64,000 bases of DNA from Melastoma dodecandrum (GCA_029817715.1 JARUPY010000538.1:2294001-2358000), one strand, 5' to 3'; positions 38,403 to 49,531 are shown, counted from the stretch's first letter. The notes: generated by a model not told the origin, from the sequence alone. Translations and numbers: made by a program.

Positions 38403-39530
38403 TCAAGCATAATTCGCGATGACCTCGGAGTCCCGCGACAGGCTCGCTCGACAACCGTCCGCCTCATCGTCCTTGTTGCCGTCGTCCTTCCACTCCCGGA
38501 GAAGCTTCAGCAGCTGCTTTCCCTTCCTCCTGCCCCTCTCGCTGCACTCCCCCTTCAAAGCGAGCTCCACCGCCTTCGCCACCTCCTCCGCCAACACCGC
38601 CCCTGCTGCCACGGTTGGAGCCTGATCCTTCCTCCCTGCCCTGAATGCCACGGCCAGCACCCCAATTGCGTGCTCTCTACCCCTCCCCTCGACTCTCCCC
38701 ATCACGCTGACCATTGCTGGGACCGCAAGGGCATGCCCCCTCACCTCGTCCGCCCCCTCCCTCACCGTGCATATCAGCTCCAGCGCAGCTAATGCCCTCT
38801 CCGCGGCAGCTGCACCCTCCTCCGCCATCTCCACAGCCCCCTCGATCACAGCCCCAACCGCCCCCGCCTCCACGGCCACCCTCCGGTTGGGCTCCGCGAG
38901 GCACAGGGACAGCAGGATCTTTGCAGCAGATCGCCTGACCCCTGGGGCAGAGTGGCAGTCTCTTATGCGGGAGACGACGGCATGCATGAGGGAGTGAGGG
39001 CAGGTAACGACGGGGGGGACAGAGGAGGAGCGATCAGGGTTGGTGGAGGAAGGGAGGGCACGCTCTAAGACGTGAAAGGCAGAGAGCTGAGTGCGGGGGT
39101 TGGAGGAGGAGAGGTGGAGCTCGACGGCATGGAAGGCGTCGGGGAGGGTGGCGTCGGAGGAAGGAGGGAGGGGGAGGGAAGGGGGAGGGGGCGGGGGAGG
39201 GGGAGGGGGAGGAGGGGAGGAAGGGAGGGGGAACTTCCACTGGGTGAAGGACTGGGAGGTGGAGGCGGAGGAGGAGGAGGAAGAGGAAGAGGAGAGCTTC
39301 TTGGTTGGAGGGGGAGGGGGAGGGGGAGGGGGTTGAGAGGAGGAGGAGGATGGAGGGGGAGGAGGAGAGGGGAGAGGAGGAGGGGAAGGGGAGGTTGGGC
39401 TGAGGGAGGGGTGGGAGCAGTTCCTGAAGAAGGCGCAGGAGAAGAGAGTCCTGGCCGGGGCTTTCAGCCTCTGAGGAGGAGGCGGCTGCTCGGGTGCAGC
39501 AGCAGCGGCGGAGGAGGAGTTTGGTCTCAT
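38403..39530 (-). CDS. ARM-repeat protein, PUB-like without a U-box
   Basis: Single-exon gene of 375 residues. The first true ATG on the frame is at 39530 (MRPNSSSAAAAAP). The first third is extremely rich in Pro and Ser, with runs of up to about a dozen prolines. From about residue 130 the protein has helical ARM-type repeats: NPRTQLSAFHVLERAL, RRSAAKILLSLCLAEPNRRV and AVEAGAVGAVIEGAVEMAEE, followed by ERALAALELICTVREGADEV. The C-terminal segment GECSERGRRKGKQLLKLLRE resembles the end of plant U-box/ARM E3 ligases of the PUB20-27 group, but no U-box is present upstream. It is therefore a protein-interaction scaffold or a relative of PUB proteins rather than a demonstrable ligase. Transcribed convergently with EMF1. 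Confidence 0.8.
   Translation of the reverse strand: MRPNSSSAAAAAPEQPPPPQRLKAPARTLFSCAFFRNCSHPSLSPTSPSPPPLPSPPPPPSSSSSQPPPPPPPPPTKKLSSSSSSSSSASTSQSFTQWKFPLPSSPPPPPPPPPPPPSLPLPPSSDATLPDAFHAVELHLSSSNPRTQLSAFHVLERALPSSTNPDRSSSVPPVVTCPHSLMHAVVSRIRDCHSAPGVRRSAAKILLSLCLAEPNRRVAVEAGAVGAVIEGAVEMAEEGAAAAERALAALELICTVREGADEVRGHALAVPAMVSVMGRVEGRGREHAIGVLAVAFRAGRKDQAPTVAAGAVLAEEVAKAVELALKGECSERGRRKGKQLLKLLREWKDDGNKDDEADGCRASLSRDSEVIANYA
39160..39390. repeat. GGGGGA/GGA-rich low-complexity tract (codes poly-Pro/Ser on the other strand)
   Basis: The plus strand carries dense runs of G3-G5 separated by single A or short spacers across the proline-rich part of the ARM-repeat gene. These runs are capable of G-quadruplex formation on the non-template side. 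Confidence 0.8.
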
Positions 39531-40184
39531 TTGGGGCAAAAAATTGCAACAAAGACTACGAGAGTTCAAACCCAAAATTCAGCAGGGGAGACGAGACAGT
39601 GCGATTTGTATTATGCTCAATTTTTTTTAATTTTTTTAAGAGGAAGAACTGATACACGAAAACTTGTGTAGTAATAACGTTACTAACTACTGTAAATTTT
39701 TTTATATATAATAAATTTTTTTTTTTTGGGAGGCAGAGAAGGAAGAAGGAGGTAGGGCCACCGTATCTGAACGCACCACGTGGGGGTTGTCCAAAAGGTT
39801 TACTGCTCTCCACTTGGTGGGCCCGTTCCCCCCCGCAGGCCGATCGATCGGTGTACTGTCCACATTTTTTTCACCTACAGCCCCATCTCTTTCTGTACTG
39901 TCCACAAGGGGAGGGGGGAGCCGGGGGGGGGGGGGGCCACCAACGATTTGCAAGATTACCACGAGGAGCAGCAGCTCCGATCGCTGCGTAAAACACAGAA
40001 GAAAGAAAGTAAAGAGATGGAGAATCTTTACAGCCTTATTTGTACGTCCCCTTGATTTGGGTAGAAAGCTTCCCCCACCCCCTCGGGAAAGGTCACATCA
40101 GGGACACTCTCCCTCCTTCCTCTCGAGTATCTCCTCTTTTCTTCGACGAAAGCATGAGTCTCCCACTAGCACTACGGCCAAAGT
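39531..40184. other. 5' flank of the ARM-repeat gene up to the hAT element
   Basis: Contains poly-T (39713-39727), a direct repeat TGTACTGTCCACA (about 39852 and 39894) and a poly-G run (39924-39937). No gene recognised. Confidence 0.5.
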
Positions 40185-40492
40185 GTCAAAAGCAATGTTG
40201 TCAAGGCGCTAAGGCGCCACCAAGGCGAGGAGGGCTTCCATCGCCCGAGGCGCTAGGCGCTAGGCGAGGCGCTCGCCTAGGCGCTAATGAATATAATAAT
40301 GTATTATAATTAAAATGTTTAATGAAACTGTATTTTATAAATCAAGATATCATCTCAAGATATCATCTCAAGATTCCCAGCCACATTAGTTCTAAATAAA
40401 AAGAAAGAAATACTGGTTCACATCATTCGAGTTATCATCATCAATCTAAACATCATCATCTAAACATCAAATTAGAAATCAAATGATCATCA

Positions 40493-42397
40493 TCAATCAC
40501 AACATTCATCATCCCACTCAACTTCAGTTTCAAGCAAGTTATCATTTCCAAGTTGTACTTCAATGTCCTCTGCCGCATCGGAGTGAGCTCCTTCCCGTTG
40601 AAGAATCCTCTGTGATGTACTCGAACTAGCATGTTGCCTTGTAATTCGAATAGGTTCCTCGACTCCTGATGCTCTCTCAACCGCTCTCCATGTCAAAGGA
40701 TCGTCAGGAAAGACCATATTATCGCTTTCCTCCTCATCATCTTCCATTTCTCCCACCATCCATTCATTACTATCATCAATGTCATCCAAAGTCAATGGAT
40801 CAATAACATTTGCAGCATCATATCTATTTTTCAGCTTTTGATTGTACTTGACATAAACCAAGTCAAGTAACCTGTTATTGTCAAGGCGGTTCCTCTTCTT
40901 TGTATGAATCTACAAAGAAGAAAGCTATCAATATTCTATTTGAGAATAAGAATAATATACGTAATACTTTAATAAGGGATTTACATGCTCAAATACGCTC
41001 CAGTTGCGTTCACAGCCACTTGCACTGCAAGTCAAGCTTAGAATTCTAACCGCAAGACGTTGTAGATTTGGAGTATGATGCCCAAACATATCCCACCATT
41101 CCGCTGTCATCCAGAATTCGTATTCGTCAATATAGTCACACTATCACGAAAATTCGAAATAATCATAAAATAAAATACCTGGCGATCTCAGTTTTCTTGA
41201 TCTAATTGCTAATGCCGTACTAAATTTCCCTTCAGATCGCTTGTAGTATCCAAACTCAGCAAGGATCTTATCCTGAAGCTCGACGGTTGGAGTAAACTTC
41301 TCGACACAAGCATACAAACCGTCTATCACTTTTGGATCCATTTCACAATGAGTAATCTGATCAAAGTACTCAGGATTCAAGAGGTGTCCGGCCGCATGTA
41401 AGGGATGATGCAACTGAGAATACCATCGGTTGTCAATTACCATCGGTCCTCACTAGTATTACGAAAGAATCAAATATCATAACAAGCTTAAAAGTCTTAC
41501 CGGCCAAAAAGTTGCTTCCATTGTCTGTGACAACTTGTAAGATATTTTCCTCCCCGATTTCCTCCACGAAGCTATCTAGTAGCTCAAATAACTTCTCGCC
41601 TGTCTTAGAATAAGCGGAAGCATCAACTGATCTAATAAACATCGTGCCCTTCACACCATTCACAAGGAAGTTAATCAAACATCGATGCTTTCTATCCGTC
41701 CAACTATCTGACATTATAGAACATCCATATCGAGACCAACTCTCCACATGATCTTTCATCATTTCTTTCGTCAACTCAACCTCCTTATTCAGGAGTGGTA
41801 CACGAAGCTCATGATAACTTGGTTTCTTCAAATTTGGACCGTATCGACCAACTGCATCCAACATCTCATCGAAGCTCTTCAACTTGGAAGCATTGAAAGG
41901 AACATGGCCTGATAAAACCATCGGGCTATGGCTTGAACAGTCCAAGGATGAGCTTCTTTATCAACAGCTTCCACTACACTCGTCTGTTTTGTCATTCCCT
42001 TTTGCATTAAGAAGAGATCCATAGGACCCTTACTCCGCGCCGTGACACTTTTCAATCTTTTTTGAACTGCATCTTCTATCTCAATATCATTATCAATACC
42101 CACAGCAGAAAAATCCACAGAGAATGAAGAAGAGTTTGCATTAACACTGATATTCGTCTTTAAGCTCTTTGATTCCGTCAATTGCTTACAAAGCTCTTCT
42201 TTCACTTCTTCCGGACATTTACGGCATGCTTTTGCATTTTTAAATTTTCCGACTTGATGTTGCTTAGCTCGGTGTATTCCTCCTTTTGACACATATCCGC
42301 AAAAACTACACGTCACGGTATTGGGATCTTCAAGGAAATTATACTTCCAACCAATATCCTTCTTCGAACTTCTTACGGAAGAATCCGCATCCGCCAT
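40493..42397 (-). pseudogene. hAT transposase, deleted and frameshifted
   Basis: The ATG at 42397 opens a BED-type zinc finger (GWKYNFLEDPNTVTCSFCGY...GGIHRAKQHQ). A frameshift near 41905-41915 separates ARWFYQA from VPFNASKLKSFDEM, which begins the DUF659-like catalytic start (SIMSDSWTDRKHRCLINFLV, VVTDNGSNFLAG). After about 41490 the expected roughly 200 residues of the RNase H-like core are missing. Coding resumes at about 41440 with DNRWYSQLHHPLHAAGHLLN. The C-terminal dimerisation domain follows (41110-40975 RILSLTCSASGCERNWSVFE; 40900-40493 LVYVKYNQKLKNRYD to the acidic tail). Introns look GT-AG. The product cannot be an active transposase. Confidence 0.9.
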
Positions 42398-42465
42398 TCT
42401 TCAATAATCTATTAAAATGAAACATTTTAAGAATTTGGACAAGAAAGAGAAAATTATTTGCTGCT

Positions 42466-42540
42466 AAACCAACATAATCTCATTGCAAGCCAATCAACAT
42501 AATCTCATTGCAAGCCAACCAACATAATCTCAATGCCAAT
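42466..42540. repeat. Short tandem repeats upstream of the hAT transposase start
   Basis: Three near copies of a 25-27 bp unit containing CAACATAATCTCATTGCAAG. Confidence 0.85.
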
Positions 42541-42784
42541 CTGTACTCTAAAGCATGGATAAAATCTTTTAAACATTTTCATATGTAACATCAAAATTGA
42601 GAACCCCCAATTTACACTTTACAGATGGTCGGAGGAACAAGAGGGAATCCCCAGTGCCCCCACATCAACAACAGCCGGTCGGAGGAACAAAAATCAACAC
42701 CCAGAAGAAAATAAAAGCAAAAGCAAGCAAAAGGCAAAAGGGAGACAGACAGACAGGTCAACTAAGGCAGAGTAGGCCGACGAA

Positions 42785-43015
42785 GCCGGGGAGGAAGCCG
42801 ACGGGGGAGGCCGACGAGGAAGACGGGGAGGCCGACGAGGAAGACTGTGGAGGCCGACGAGGAAGACTGTGGAGGCCGACGAATGAGGAAGATGGGGAGG
42901 CCGACGAGGGACACGGGGGAGGCCGATGGAGGAGGAACACGGGGAAGGCCGACGAAGGACGAACACGGGGGAGGCCGACGAAGGACGAACACGGGGGAGG
43001 CCGACGACGGATGAA
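42785..43015. repeat. GC-rich minisatellite inside the hAT element
   Basis: Imperfect 20-30 bp units built on GGAGGCCGACGAGGAAGAC and GGAGGCCGACGAAGGACGAAC, repeated about ten times near the right end of the element. An ORF across it (42597-43247, plus) is a composition artefact. Confidence 0.85.
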
Positions 43016-43327
43016 GGGGAATAGGGCAAAACGGGAGTCGGCTGGCTTGGGAGGGAGGGAGGAAGGGCCAAAGGGCCAACACCAACATCATTGGGCATGG
43101 GCTTTTCATCAATCGGGCTTCTGCATGGCGGCCCTAACGCCTAGGCGAGCGCCCGAGCGCTTAGCCAAGGCGCTCGCCTTCTGCATGGCGCCTGCCCGAG
43201 CAGTAAAAAAGCGAGATGGCCGCGCCTCGCCTTGCCCGAGCGCCTAGGCGAGCGAGGCGCGGCGCCTTAACATCACTGGTCAAAAGCCAGTCCCAATACG
43301 ACCCCCCGGCTTATACTTCCGGACATA

Positions 43328-43552
43328 GAGTTTTGTACGAAAATATAATTAATTTTAAAAAATTTATGAAATACGATATCAGTTTCGTAAAATATGATTT
43401 TACAGTCAAAGGGACGCGTTTTGAAAATGCGCCCTTCCGTTTACAAAGAGGGCGCAGTTTCAAAACGCGCCCTCCGTGTATCAAAGGAAGGGGCGGATTT
43501 TAAAAACCCGTTCCTATGCAGAAGCATGAGGGCGCGGTTTCAAAACGCGTCC
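43328..43552 (+). repeat. Left terminal inverted repeat of the MULE
   Basis: Pairs with 49296-49521 in inverted orientation. The inner part consists of GGGCGCGTTTT/AAAACGCGCCC-type palindromic modules. Additional modules with GGGGCGGGTTTTGAAAACCC continue to about 43705. Confidence 0.92.
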
Positions 43553-44127
43553 TGTAAACCCACCCTTCCAACACAAGGGGCGGGTTTTCAAAACCCCCTC
43601 CTGCAACATACAAGGGGTAGGTTTGGCGAATTCCCAAGTGCATGAAAGGAAAGTATAGGCGTCGGACGGGGAACATACAAGGGGCGGGTTTTGAAAACCC
43701 GCTCCTCGTCAGGCATAAGTCGGATCCTCCTCCCCCGAAATCAATTTACCCTAACCCTAAATCCACCCCCGACCTCCGAGCCCCCAAACCCCCGATGGCC
43801 GACACCCGACGCCCCGACCTCCGACGCCTTCGAAACCCGCCCCCCCTCACCCGTCACCCCATCCGACCTCCGACGCCTCCGTCCTCCAACGCCCGTCGCC
43901 CGTCACCCAATCCGCTCTTCGTCCTCCGTCTGTCACCCCGTCCGTCCGTCACCTCCTAAAAGTGGTATGTCCCTAAAAGTGCTGTGATTATTCGTTTACG
44001 AAGCGTGCACTAAAGATTTTTATAGTTACCATTATTTTGATGATTAATGGTATGTTGTTTGAATTTTTGTAGGTATTATTAAGTTCGAAGAACTAGCTAA
44101 TTCACGTAAGTTTTATCTTACGTTTCA

Positions 44128-46760
44128 ATGTCGCAAGTTCATTTGTTATTGTATGGTAATGGGAAAGTTATTCATGGTAGTCAAGTAGTAGGTTATAATA
44201 GGGGTCCAGTGAAACGTCTAAAGGTACCTGCTGATGTCGACTATGTGCAATTTGAAACGGTAATTGCTAATGTAATGAGATTAAACGAAGGTAGTAGGCA
44301 GGAAATATGTCATAGATATCCCGTTCCTTCGTATGGTCATTCTGGCATAATTTTGTGCTAGTACCTATTGGTGATGATGAGGATATTGGGTTGTTGTGTG
44401 AGTTTGCGATGTCAAATGGTGACCGCATTCAAGAAGTGTATGTGATATCAGTTTCAAGGAATTCTAGCAATGAATGGAGGCCGACAAATTCAAGAAGTAA
44501 GCATGGTAATAACATGCAAGCCGTAGGAGTGAATGTGGATGAGGGGTTAAATGTCGTGCAAGAGAGAATGGAAAATTTCGAAGTTAGTAGAAATATTCGT
44601 CGATTGGTACCGATGAATGAAGGGTGTAGCGGATATGGTGGTAATGTGGGAAATGAGGAGGATGGTGATAACAAGGATGATGATGGTAATGATTATGAAG
44701 ATGATTATGAAGAGGGTGATCTGTTTGAAGATTTAGAACGTGATATGGGCGATGAAGTAGTTCTAAACGAAAATATATATATGAGAATCATATCGTTGAT
44801 TCAATAGTGAATTCTGATGATGACGCCAATACTGATGATGAAATCTTCAACGGTGTTGATTTAGGGAACGAGGAAAATATTAAGAATGTCGGGGTTAATG
44901 AGGCTGGTCCTTCTAGGAAGAAACGGTTGGAGAAACCTCTATCATTCTATCTAGACAGTGGCGATACTGGGAAGGTGATTTTCGAGGAGGATGAGGATGT
45001 TAGGATGACGGACGATCCGGACGCTGTGGTTGAATTTCGTAAAGGGATGCGATTCAAGTATAAGAACCATCTCATTCATACGGTGAATATGTTCCATATC
45101 AAGAACCATTATAACTACGAAATTGTGGAGTCGGATAAGACGACGTGGTCTGTGTTTTGTTCTGAGTTTGGATCTGGTTGCAATTGGAGATTACGTGTGA
45201 TTCAACGTGCTTGTGATGATGAGTTTGAAATAACGATTGTTAGTGAGCTGCATACATGTTTAAATGAAGTGCTTTCTCAAGATCATGATCGACTTGACTG
45301 TAACTTTATGGTTCCCTACTTCCGTACTTCTGTTAGAGAATCTCCTGAAGTGAAAGTGTCGTTCATACGGAATGTAATAAAGGAGAGATTTGGATACGAA
45401 GTAACTAGGAGACGAGTATGGGATGCAAAGAGGAAGGCAATTGCAGTTGAATACGACGAATTAGATGAATCTTATAATGAGTTGCCGCATCATATGAATG
45501 CAATTAGAATTGCCAACCCTGAAACAATTGTTGATTGGGGTGCAACTTATAATCTTGGCGATGTGGAAGTATTCCACTTTCAGAGACTATTTTTGGCATT
45601 TGGATAGTGTATTCAAGCATTCAATCATTGTCGGCCAGTTGTAAGTATAGATGGCACATTTCTATATGGAAAATATAGGCATAAACTCTTAATTGCATGT
45701 GCTATGGACGGGGAGAACCATATTGTACCGCTTGCATTTGCATTGGTTGATGAGGAAAGCTATGATTCTTGGAGTTGGTTCTTGAGATGCCTTAAGGGAT
45801 ATGTCGTTGGTGATAGGACGGGAGGAGTATGCTTGATTTCCGACAGACATGCTGGCATTCAAGCGTCTGTGAATGATCCGTAGGTGGGTTGGACCCCGCC
45901 ATTTGCGCATTGGCGGTTCTGTCATAGACATGTGGCAAGCAATTTCAGGAAGTTGATAGCCGCAGCTAGGAAATCGATGACTGTGAAGTATAAGAACGTT
46001 ATGAGAAGCTTGTTTGAATCAATGCCAGAAGCTGGCGAGTTTTCGCCGAGATGAATGAAGAGCAGTGGTGTTTGAGTCGGGATGACTTTTATAGATATGG
46101 TCCTATGACTACGAATTTGATCGAGAGTTACAACGTCGTTATAAGAGATGCTAGAAATCTTCTTGTTTCGGCTCTTGTTAGGAAAATTATGGTATAACTG
46201 CATATCATACTGGATAGCCAGACGGGATGATGCAGACTCTGCGTTGAAAATTGGCAAAAGTTTTACAAGTGTTTGTACAAATCGGTTGTTCAAATGTTTA
46301 GAGAAGGCCAAACGATACGAAGTAGTGCTCCTCGATCGACAGGAGGGTAGATTTGACGTGAAAACTAGAGGAAAACATCGACTCAAGTATGTATTTCTTC
46401 AAGCGCGGAAATGCAGCTGCAAGAAGTGGCAAATCTATCGCATTCCTTGTTCGCATGCTTTGGCATGTTATGCACACATGCATGTAGATCATACCGCTAT
46501 CATTAGTCATTTCTACTCATTCGAGTGTCAGAAGGCCGTATATGCTTCCAAATGGCATTCTTTTGATTGCAAAGATGATTGGCCGAAATATCCTTTTTCG
46601 AGAGTCAATCCCGACCCTACAAGAGTCAGACCAAAAGGGCATCCCAGGTCATCCCGTATACATAACGAAATGGATATCAAGGAGAAATCTCGGAAATCTA
46701 GTTGTGGGTTATGTAGAAAGAAGGTCATAACCGACGTAGTTGTCCTAATAGGAATCGTTG
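44128..46760 (+). pseudogene. MULE (MURA-like) transposase pseudogene
   Basis: N-terminal piece from 44128 (MSQVHLLLYGNGKVIHGSQV), shifted in frame near 44335-44355 and again in a TA microsatellite near 44770. The MuDR-type N-terminal region (KGMRFKYKNHLIHTVNMFHI) follows in frame with the catalytic MULE domain. That domain has its first Asp in SIDGTFLYGKYRHKLL and second in LISDRHAGIQ, interrupted by TAG at 45605 and 45881 and TGA at 46052. The SWIM zinc finger CSCKKWQIYRIPCSHALACY lies near 46410-46470. A GT donor follows VLIGIV near 46760. The domain order is normal for MURA, but no continuous product is possible. Confidence 0.9.
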
Positions 46761-46854
46761 TAAGTGCTTTTTCAATGTTTAAATTATATATTCTTGTTGT
46801 TTTTTGCTTAACTTGTGTTTGTTTTTAACCCTTGTTATATTGTCTTACAGGAAA

Positions 46855-48980
46855 ATGCGTCCAGGGCCAAGAAACACAAATGTTCTTAATGCTCAAGGAG
46901 AGCATCGGTCGACGGTTGTATGGGAAGCCGGATATAGTGTGGTATATCAACTTCTTTATTTTTAAATCATTACATTATCTTTCATGTATTCGTACCTTGT
47001 TTACTAATTCATGTTTTATTTACAGAATAACGTTCTAACTTGCCGTCGGGTAGAGAAATCACTGAAGGGAGTTGCCACCGATCCCAGGATGGATGTTTAC
47101 CTCCGTCAAGCAGGATTCTACGGAGTGACTAAGCTTCCATTCATCTCCTTGGACTGGGCCCTTATCACAGCATTGACAGAACGCTGGAGACCGGAGACGC
47201 ACACCTTCTATATGCTGCACGGTGAGATGACCGTCACCCTACAGGATGTGGCAATTCAGCTAGGTTTGCCCGTAGATGGTGATGCGGTGATAGCAGACAC
47301 CTCTGTATCTAATGAGGTAGTGTGTCTAGAGTTATTGGGTCGGGTACCTAGGGGTGACAACATTAGGGCGGGTCGTATTAGACTGAGCTGGCTGGCTGCC
47401 AATTTCGGTGAGATCCCTGTAGATGCCCCTGAGGAGTTAGTGCAGATGCATACCAGGGCTTATATTTTGCAGGTGATTGGCGGGATGACAATCACTACGA
47501 AGTTAGACAGTTTAGTACACATATTCTGGTTGCCTCTACTAGCGGACTATGAGAGGGCTGAACAGTACAGTTGGGGTAGTGCTGCCTTGCATGACTTTAT
47601 TGGAGTTTGTGTAAGGCGGTTCACCATAAGGCAACTCAGATAGAGGGTCCCCTGATATTGTTACAGATTTGGGCATGGGATAGATTCCCACATAGAGCAC
47701 CTCTTAGGCATCGAACCCCATTTGTAGAGGATATGCCTTTGAGCCATCGCTGGGCCGTTGCAAAGGATGTACGCACAGTCACTACCCATGTATTTTCGTC
47801 GTACAGAGAGGCCTTCGTTTGGCAAAGCATGGATCAAGTAAACTTCTACAACTAACAATTTCATTTGATTATATCGAACTCTCCTCACACATTCACATTG
47901 ATATATGCAGATTGTTTGGCATCCTTACCCGAAGGAGTTGATAGCCATGCTTCTAAATTATTGCCGATCGGGAGAGGCTTTTTGGCGTGCCAGACTGTGT
48001 CAGTTTGCCATTACCCGGATAGAGTGATTGGCTTTTTTGCTTCTACATCGTGGAGTTGCATTACCCGGATAGAGTGATTCGTCAGTTTGGCGATCATCGG
48101 CTCGTGCCGGCAAAATGTGTCACTAGCAAGACGATGAACAACTGGAGAGAGGTCCATCGGGTGTTTGTGGAGCTGTGGGAAGATCGGATGAACAAGGTCA
48201 TGCCACTGTTTTGGGAGTCTCGCATTAAATACTCCAAATGATATGCGAAGCACACCAGGCAATACATATCGCACACCGGCTCCATGCTAGGCACAATGGT
48301 AAGTCGTTTATGAGTATCCCATTACATTTTGTCATTCCATTTTTCAACTTTAACCTATATTTGTGATGTAAATGAAGAATTTCCGCAAGATTAAGCTTTG
48401 ATCCTACCAACCCGAACTTTTTTCTCTTGCCGAGGAGTCCATGCAAATGATGCGGGAGTATGCACCAGTACGATTGTATGGTCGTATCGCCGAGTTGGAA
48501 GATCAACCTGCATACGAGTTCATGTCGCCAGGTGGATAACTATGGAGGAAGATCATCCTCATATGGAGCATGCGGAAGAGGAGCATAAAGATGAGGAGGT
48601 GCCACGGACATATGAGGACCCTGTATTTGACGACGAGGAGGGCCATGAAGTGCGAGAAGGCATGCTCATCTCGCAAGTTGCCCATATTAATGCCGACTAC
48701 GGCACACCTTACTTCGAGGTTGGGTCCAGTTCGACACCGGGAGCTCCGATTAAAAGGGCAAGAGAATTCGGGTAAGTCCTTTGATGTTCGATTGATTAAA
48801 CTCTCGTAACTCAACTAATATAAGTTTTTTAGGTACGACCATTCACCACAAGGAGAAGGACTTTCTCAAATCACGCTACTGTATCCGGATGTTTCATCGG
48901 AGCAGCCTCACGTTCCAGAAGATCCCGTCATCAGGCCTTATGTTAGGAGGAAATCGACGAGGCGTAGGGGACTTTACTGA
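46855..48980 (+). pseudogene. Plant mobile domain (MAIN/MAIL-like) pseudogene inside the MULE
   Basis: The ATG at 46855 starts MRPGPRNTNVLNAQGEHRST. After an intron, the exon at about 47026 carries the diagnostic block YLRQAGFYGVTKLPFISLDW, then TERWRPETHTFYMLHGEMTV and LQDVAIQLGLPVDGDAV. A frameshift near 47600-47640 breaks the domain before LILLQIWAWDRFPHRAPLRH. Further exons hold WHPYPKELIAMLLNYCRSGE and HYPDRVIRQFGDHR, with a local duplication of TTACCCGGATAGAGTGATT (about 48012 and 48061). An acidic tail and a basic end follow, with a stop at 48980. Host PMD proteins (MAIN, MAIL1) act in genome stability and silencing. Transposon-borne PMDs are known in plants; whether this one helped transposition cannot be told. 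Confidence 0.85.
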
Positions 48981-49295
48981 TGTTTGTAAATGTTTATGGA
49001 CTTTGCGTATGATATATCCTAAGGTTTTATGTATGATACGTTTATAATAGGGATTGTCTCGAAGTTCGATAGTTTGGTTATTGTGTTGTTGAAACATGAT
49101 TTTTAATATAATTTGTAATCACTTAGTAATGTCTAAAAGAGGGGCGGGTTCCAAGGAGAGGCGAGTTTTAACCCGCCCCTTGACCGTCCATTGAAGGGGC
49201 AGGTTTTGAGAACCTGCCCCTTGTGTGTTGCAGGAAAACCCGCCCCTTGTGCATTCCCCGAGGGGTTCTCCAAGTGTTAACCCGCCCCTGCATGA

Positions 49296-49521
49296 GGGCG
49301 CGTTCAAAACGCGCCCTCATGCTTCCGCATAGGAACGTGTTTTCAAAACCCGCCTCTTCCTTTGATACGCGGAGGACGCGTTTTGAAACCGCGCCCTCTT
49401 TGTAAACGGAAGGGCTCGTTTTCAAAACGCGACCCTTCGACGATAAAATCATATTTTACGAAACTGAGACCGTATTTCGCAATTTTTTTTTTAAAACTAA
49501 CCATATTTCCGTACAAAACTC
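49296..49521 (-). repeat. Right terminal inverted repeat of the MULE
   Basis: Complement of the left TIR. Extra palindromic modules such as GGGGCAGGTTTTGAGAACCT extend inward to about 49140. Confidence 0.92.
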
Positions 49522-49531
49522 TCCGGACATA

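Larger units (their letters stand above)
40193..43278 (-). mobile_element. hAT DNA transposon, internally deleted
   Basis: The ends are short imperfect inverted repeats, CAATGTTGTCAAGGCGC and the complement of GCGCCTTAACATCACTG. They are flanked by the perfect 8-bp duplication GTCAAAAG (40185-40192 and 43279-43286), the hAT hallmark. Both subterminal regions (about 40201-40285 and 43135-43265) are packed with GGCGC/CTAGGCG motifs in both orientations, as in other plant hAT elements, where such motifs bind transposase. The coding strand is minus. The transposase has lost its central catalytic part, so the element would need a helper. Confidence 0.95.
43328..49521 (+). mobile_element. Mutator-like element (MULE) carrying a plant mobile domain gene
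   Basis: Long terminal inverted repeats of about 225 bp, roughly 87% identical, begin GAGTTTTGTACG at both ends. They are flanked by the perfect 10-bp duplication TCCGGACATA (43318-43327 and 49522-49531), within the MULE range. The interior, on the plus strand, encodes a MURA-type transposase remnant followed by a plant mobile domain (MAIN-like) remnant, both with stops or frameshifts. The element begins 50 bp from the hAT right end and ends about 215 bp from the EMC1 stop codon. Confidence 0.95.

Noticed and set aside
39072..39671. Glycine/arginine-rich 199-codon ORF on the plus strand
   Set aside because: It is the complement of the proline-rich end of the ARM-repeat gene and arises from GGGGGA-type composition.
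42785..43015. Possible CRISPR-like regular array
   Set aside because: Units are imperfect, contiguous and without unique spacers; this is a minisatellite in a plant transposon.
42597..43247. 216-codon ORF on the plus strand within the hAT element
   Set aside because: Driven by the GC-rich minisatellite and subterminal motifs; no domain, and the element's coding strand is the other one.
43738..43770. CCCTAAC-like telomere motif
   Set aside because: Only about two units in a GC-rich leader; not an interstitial telomere array.
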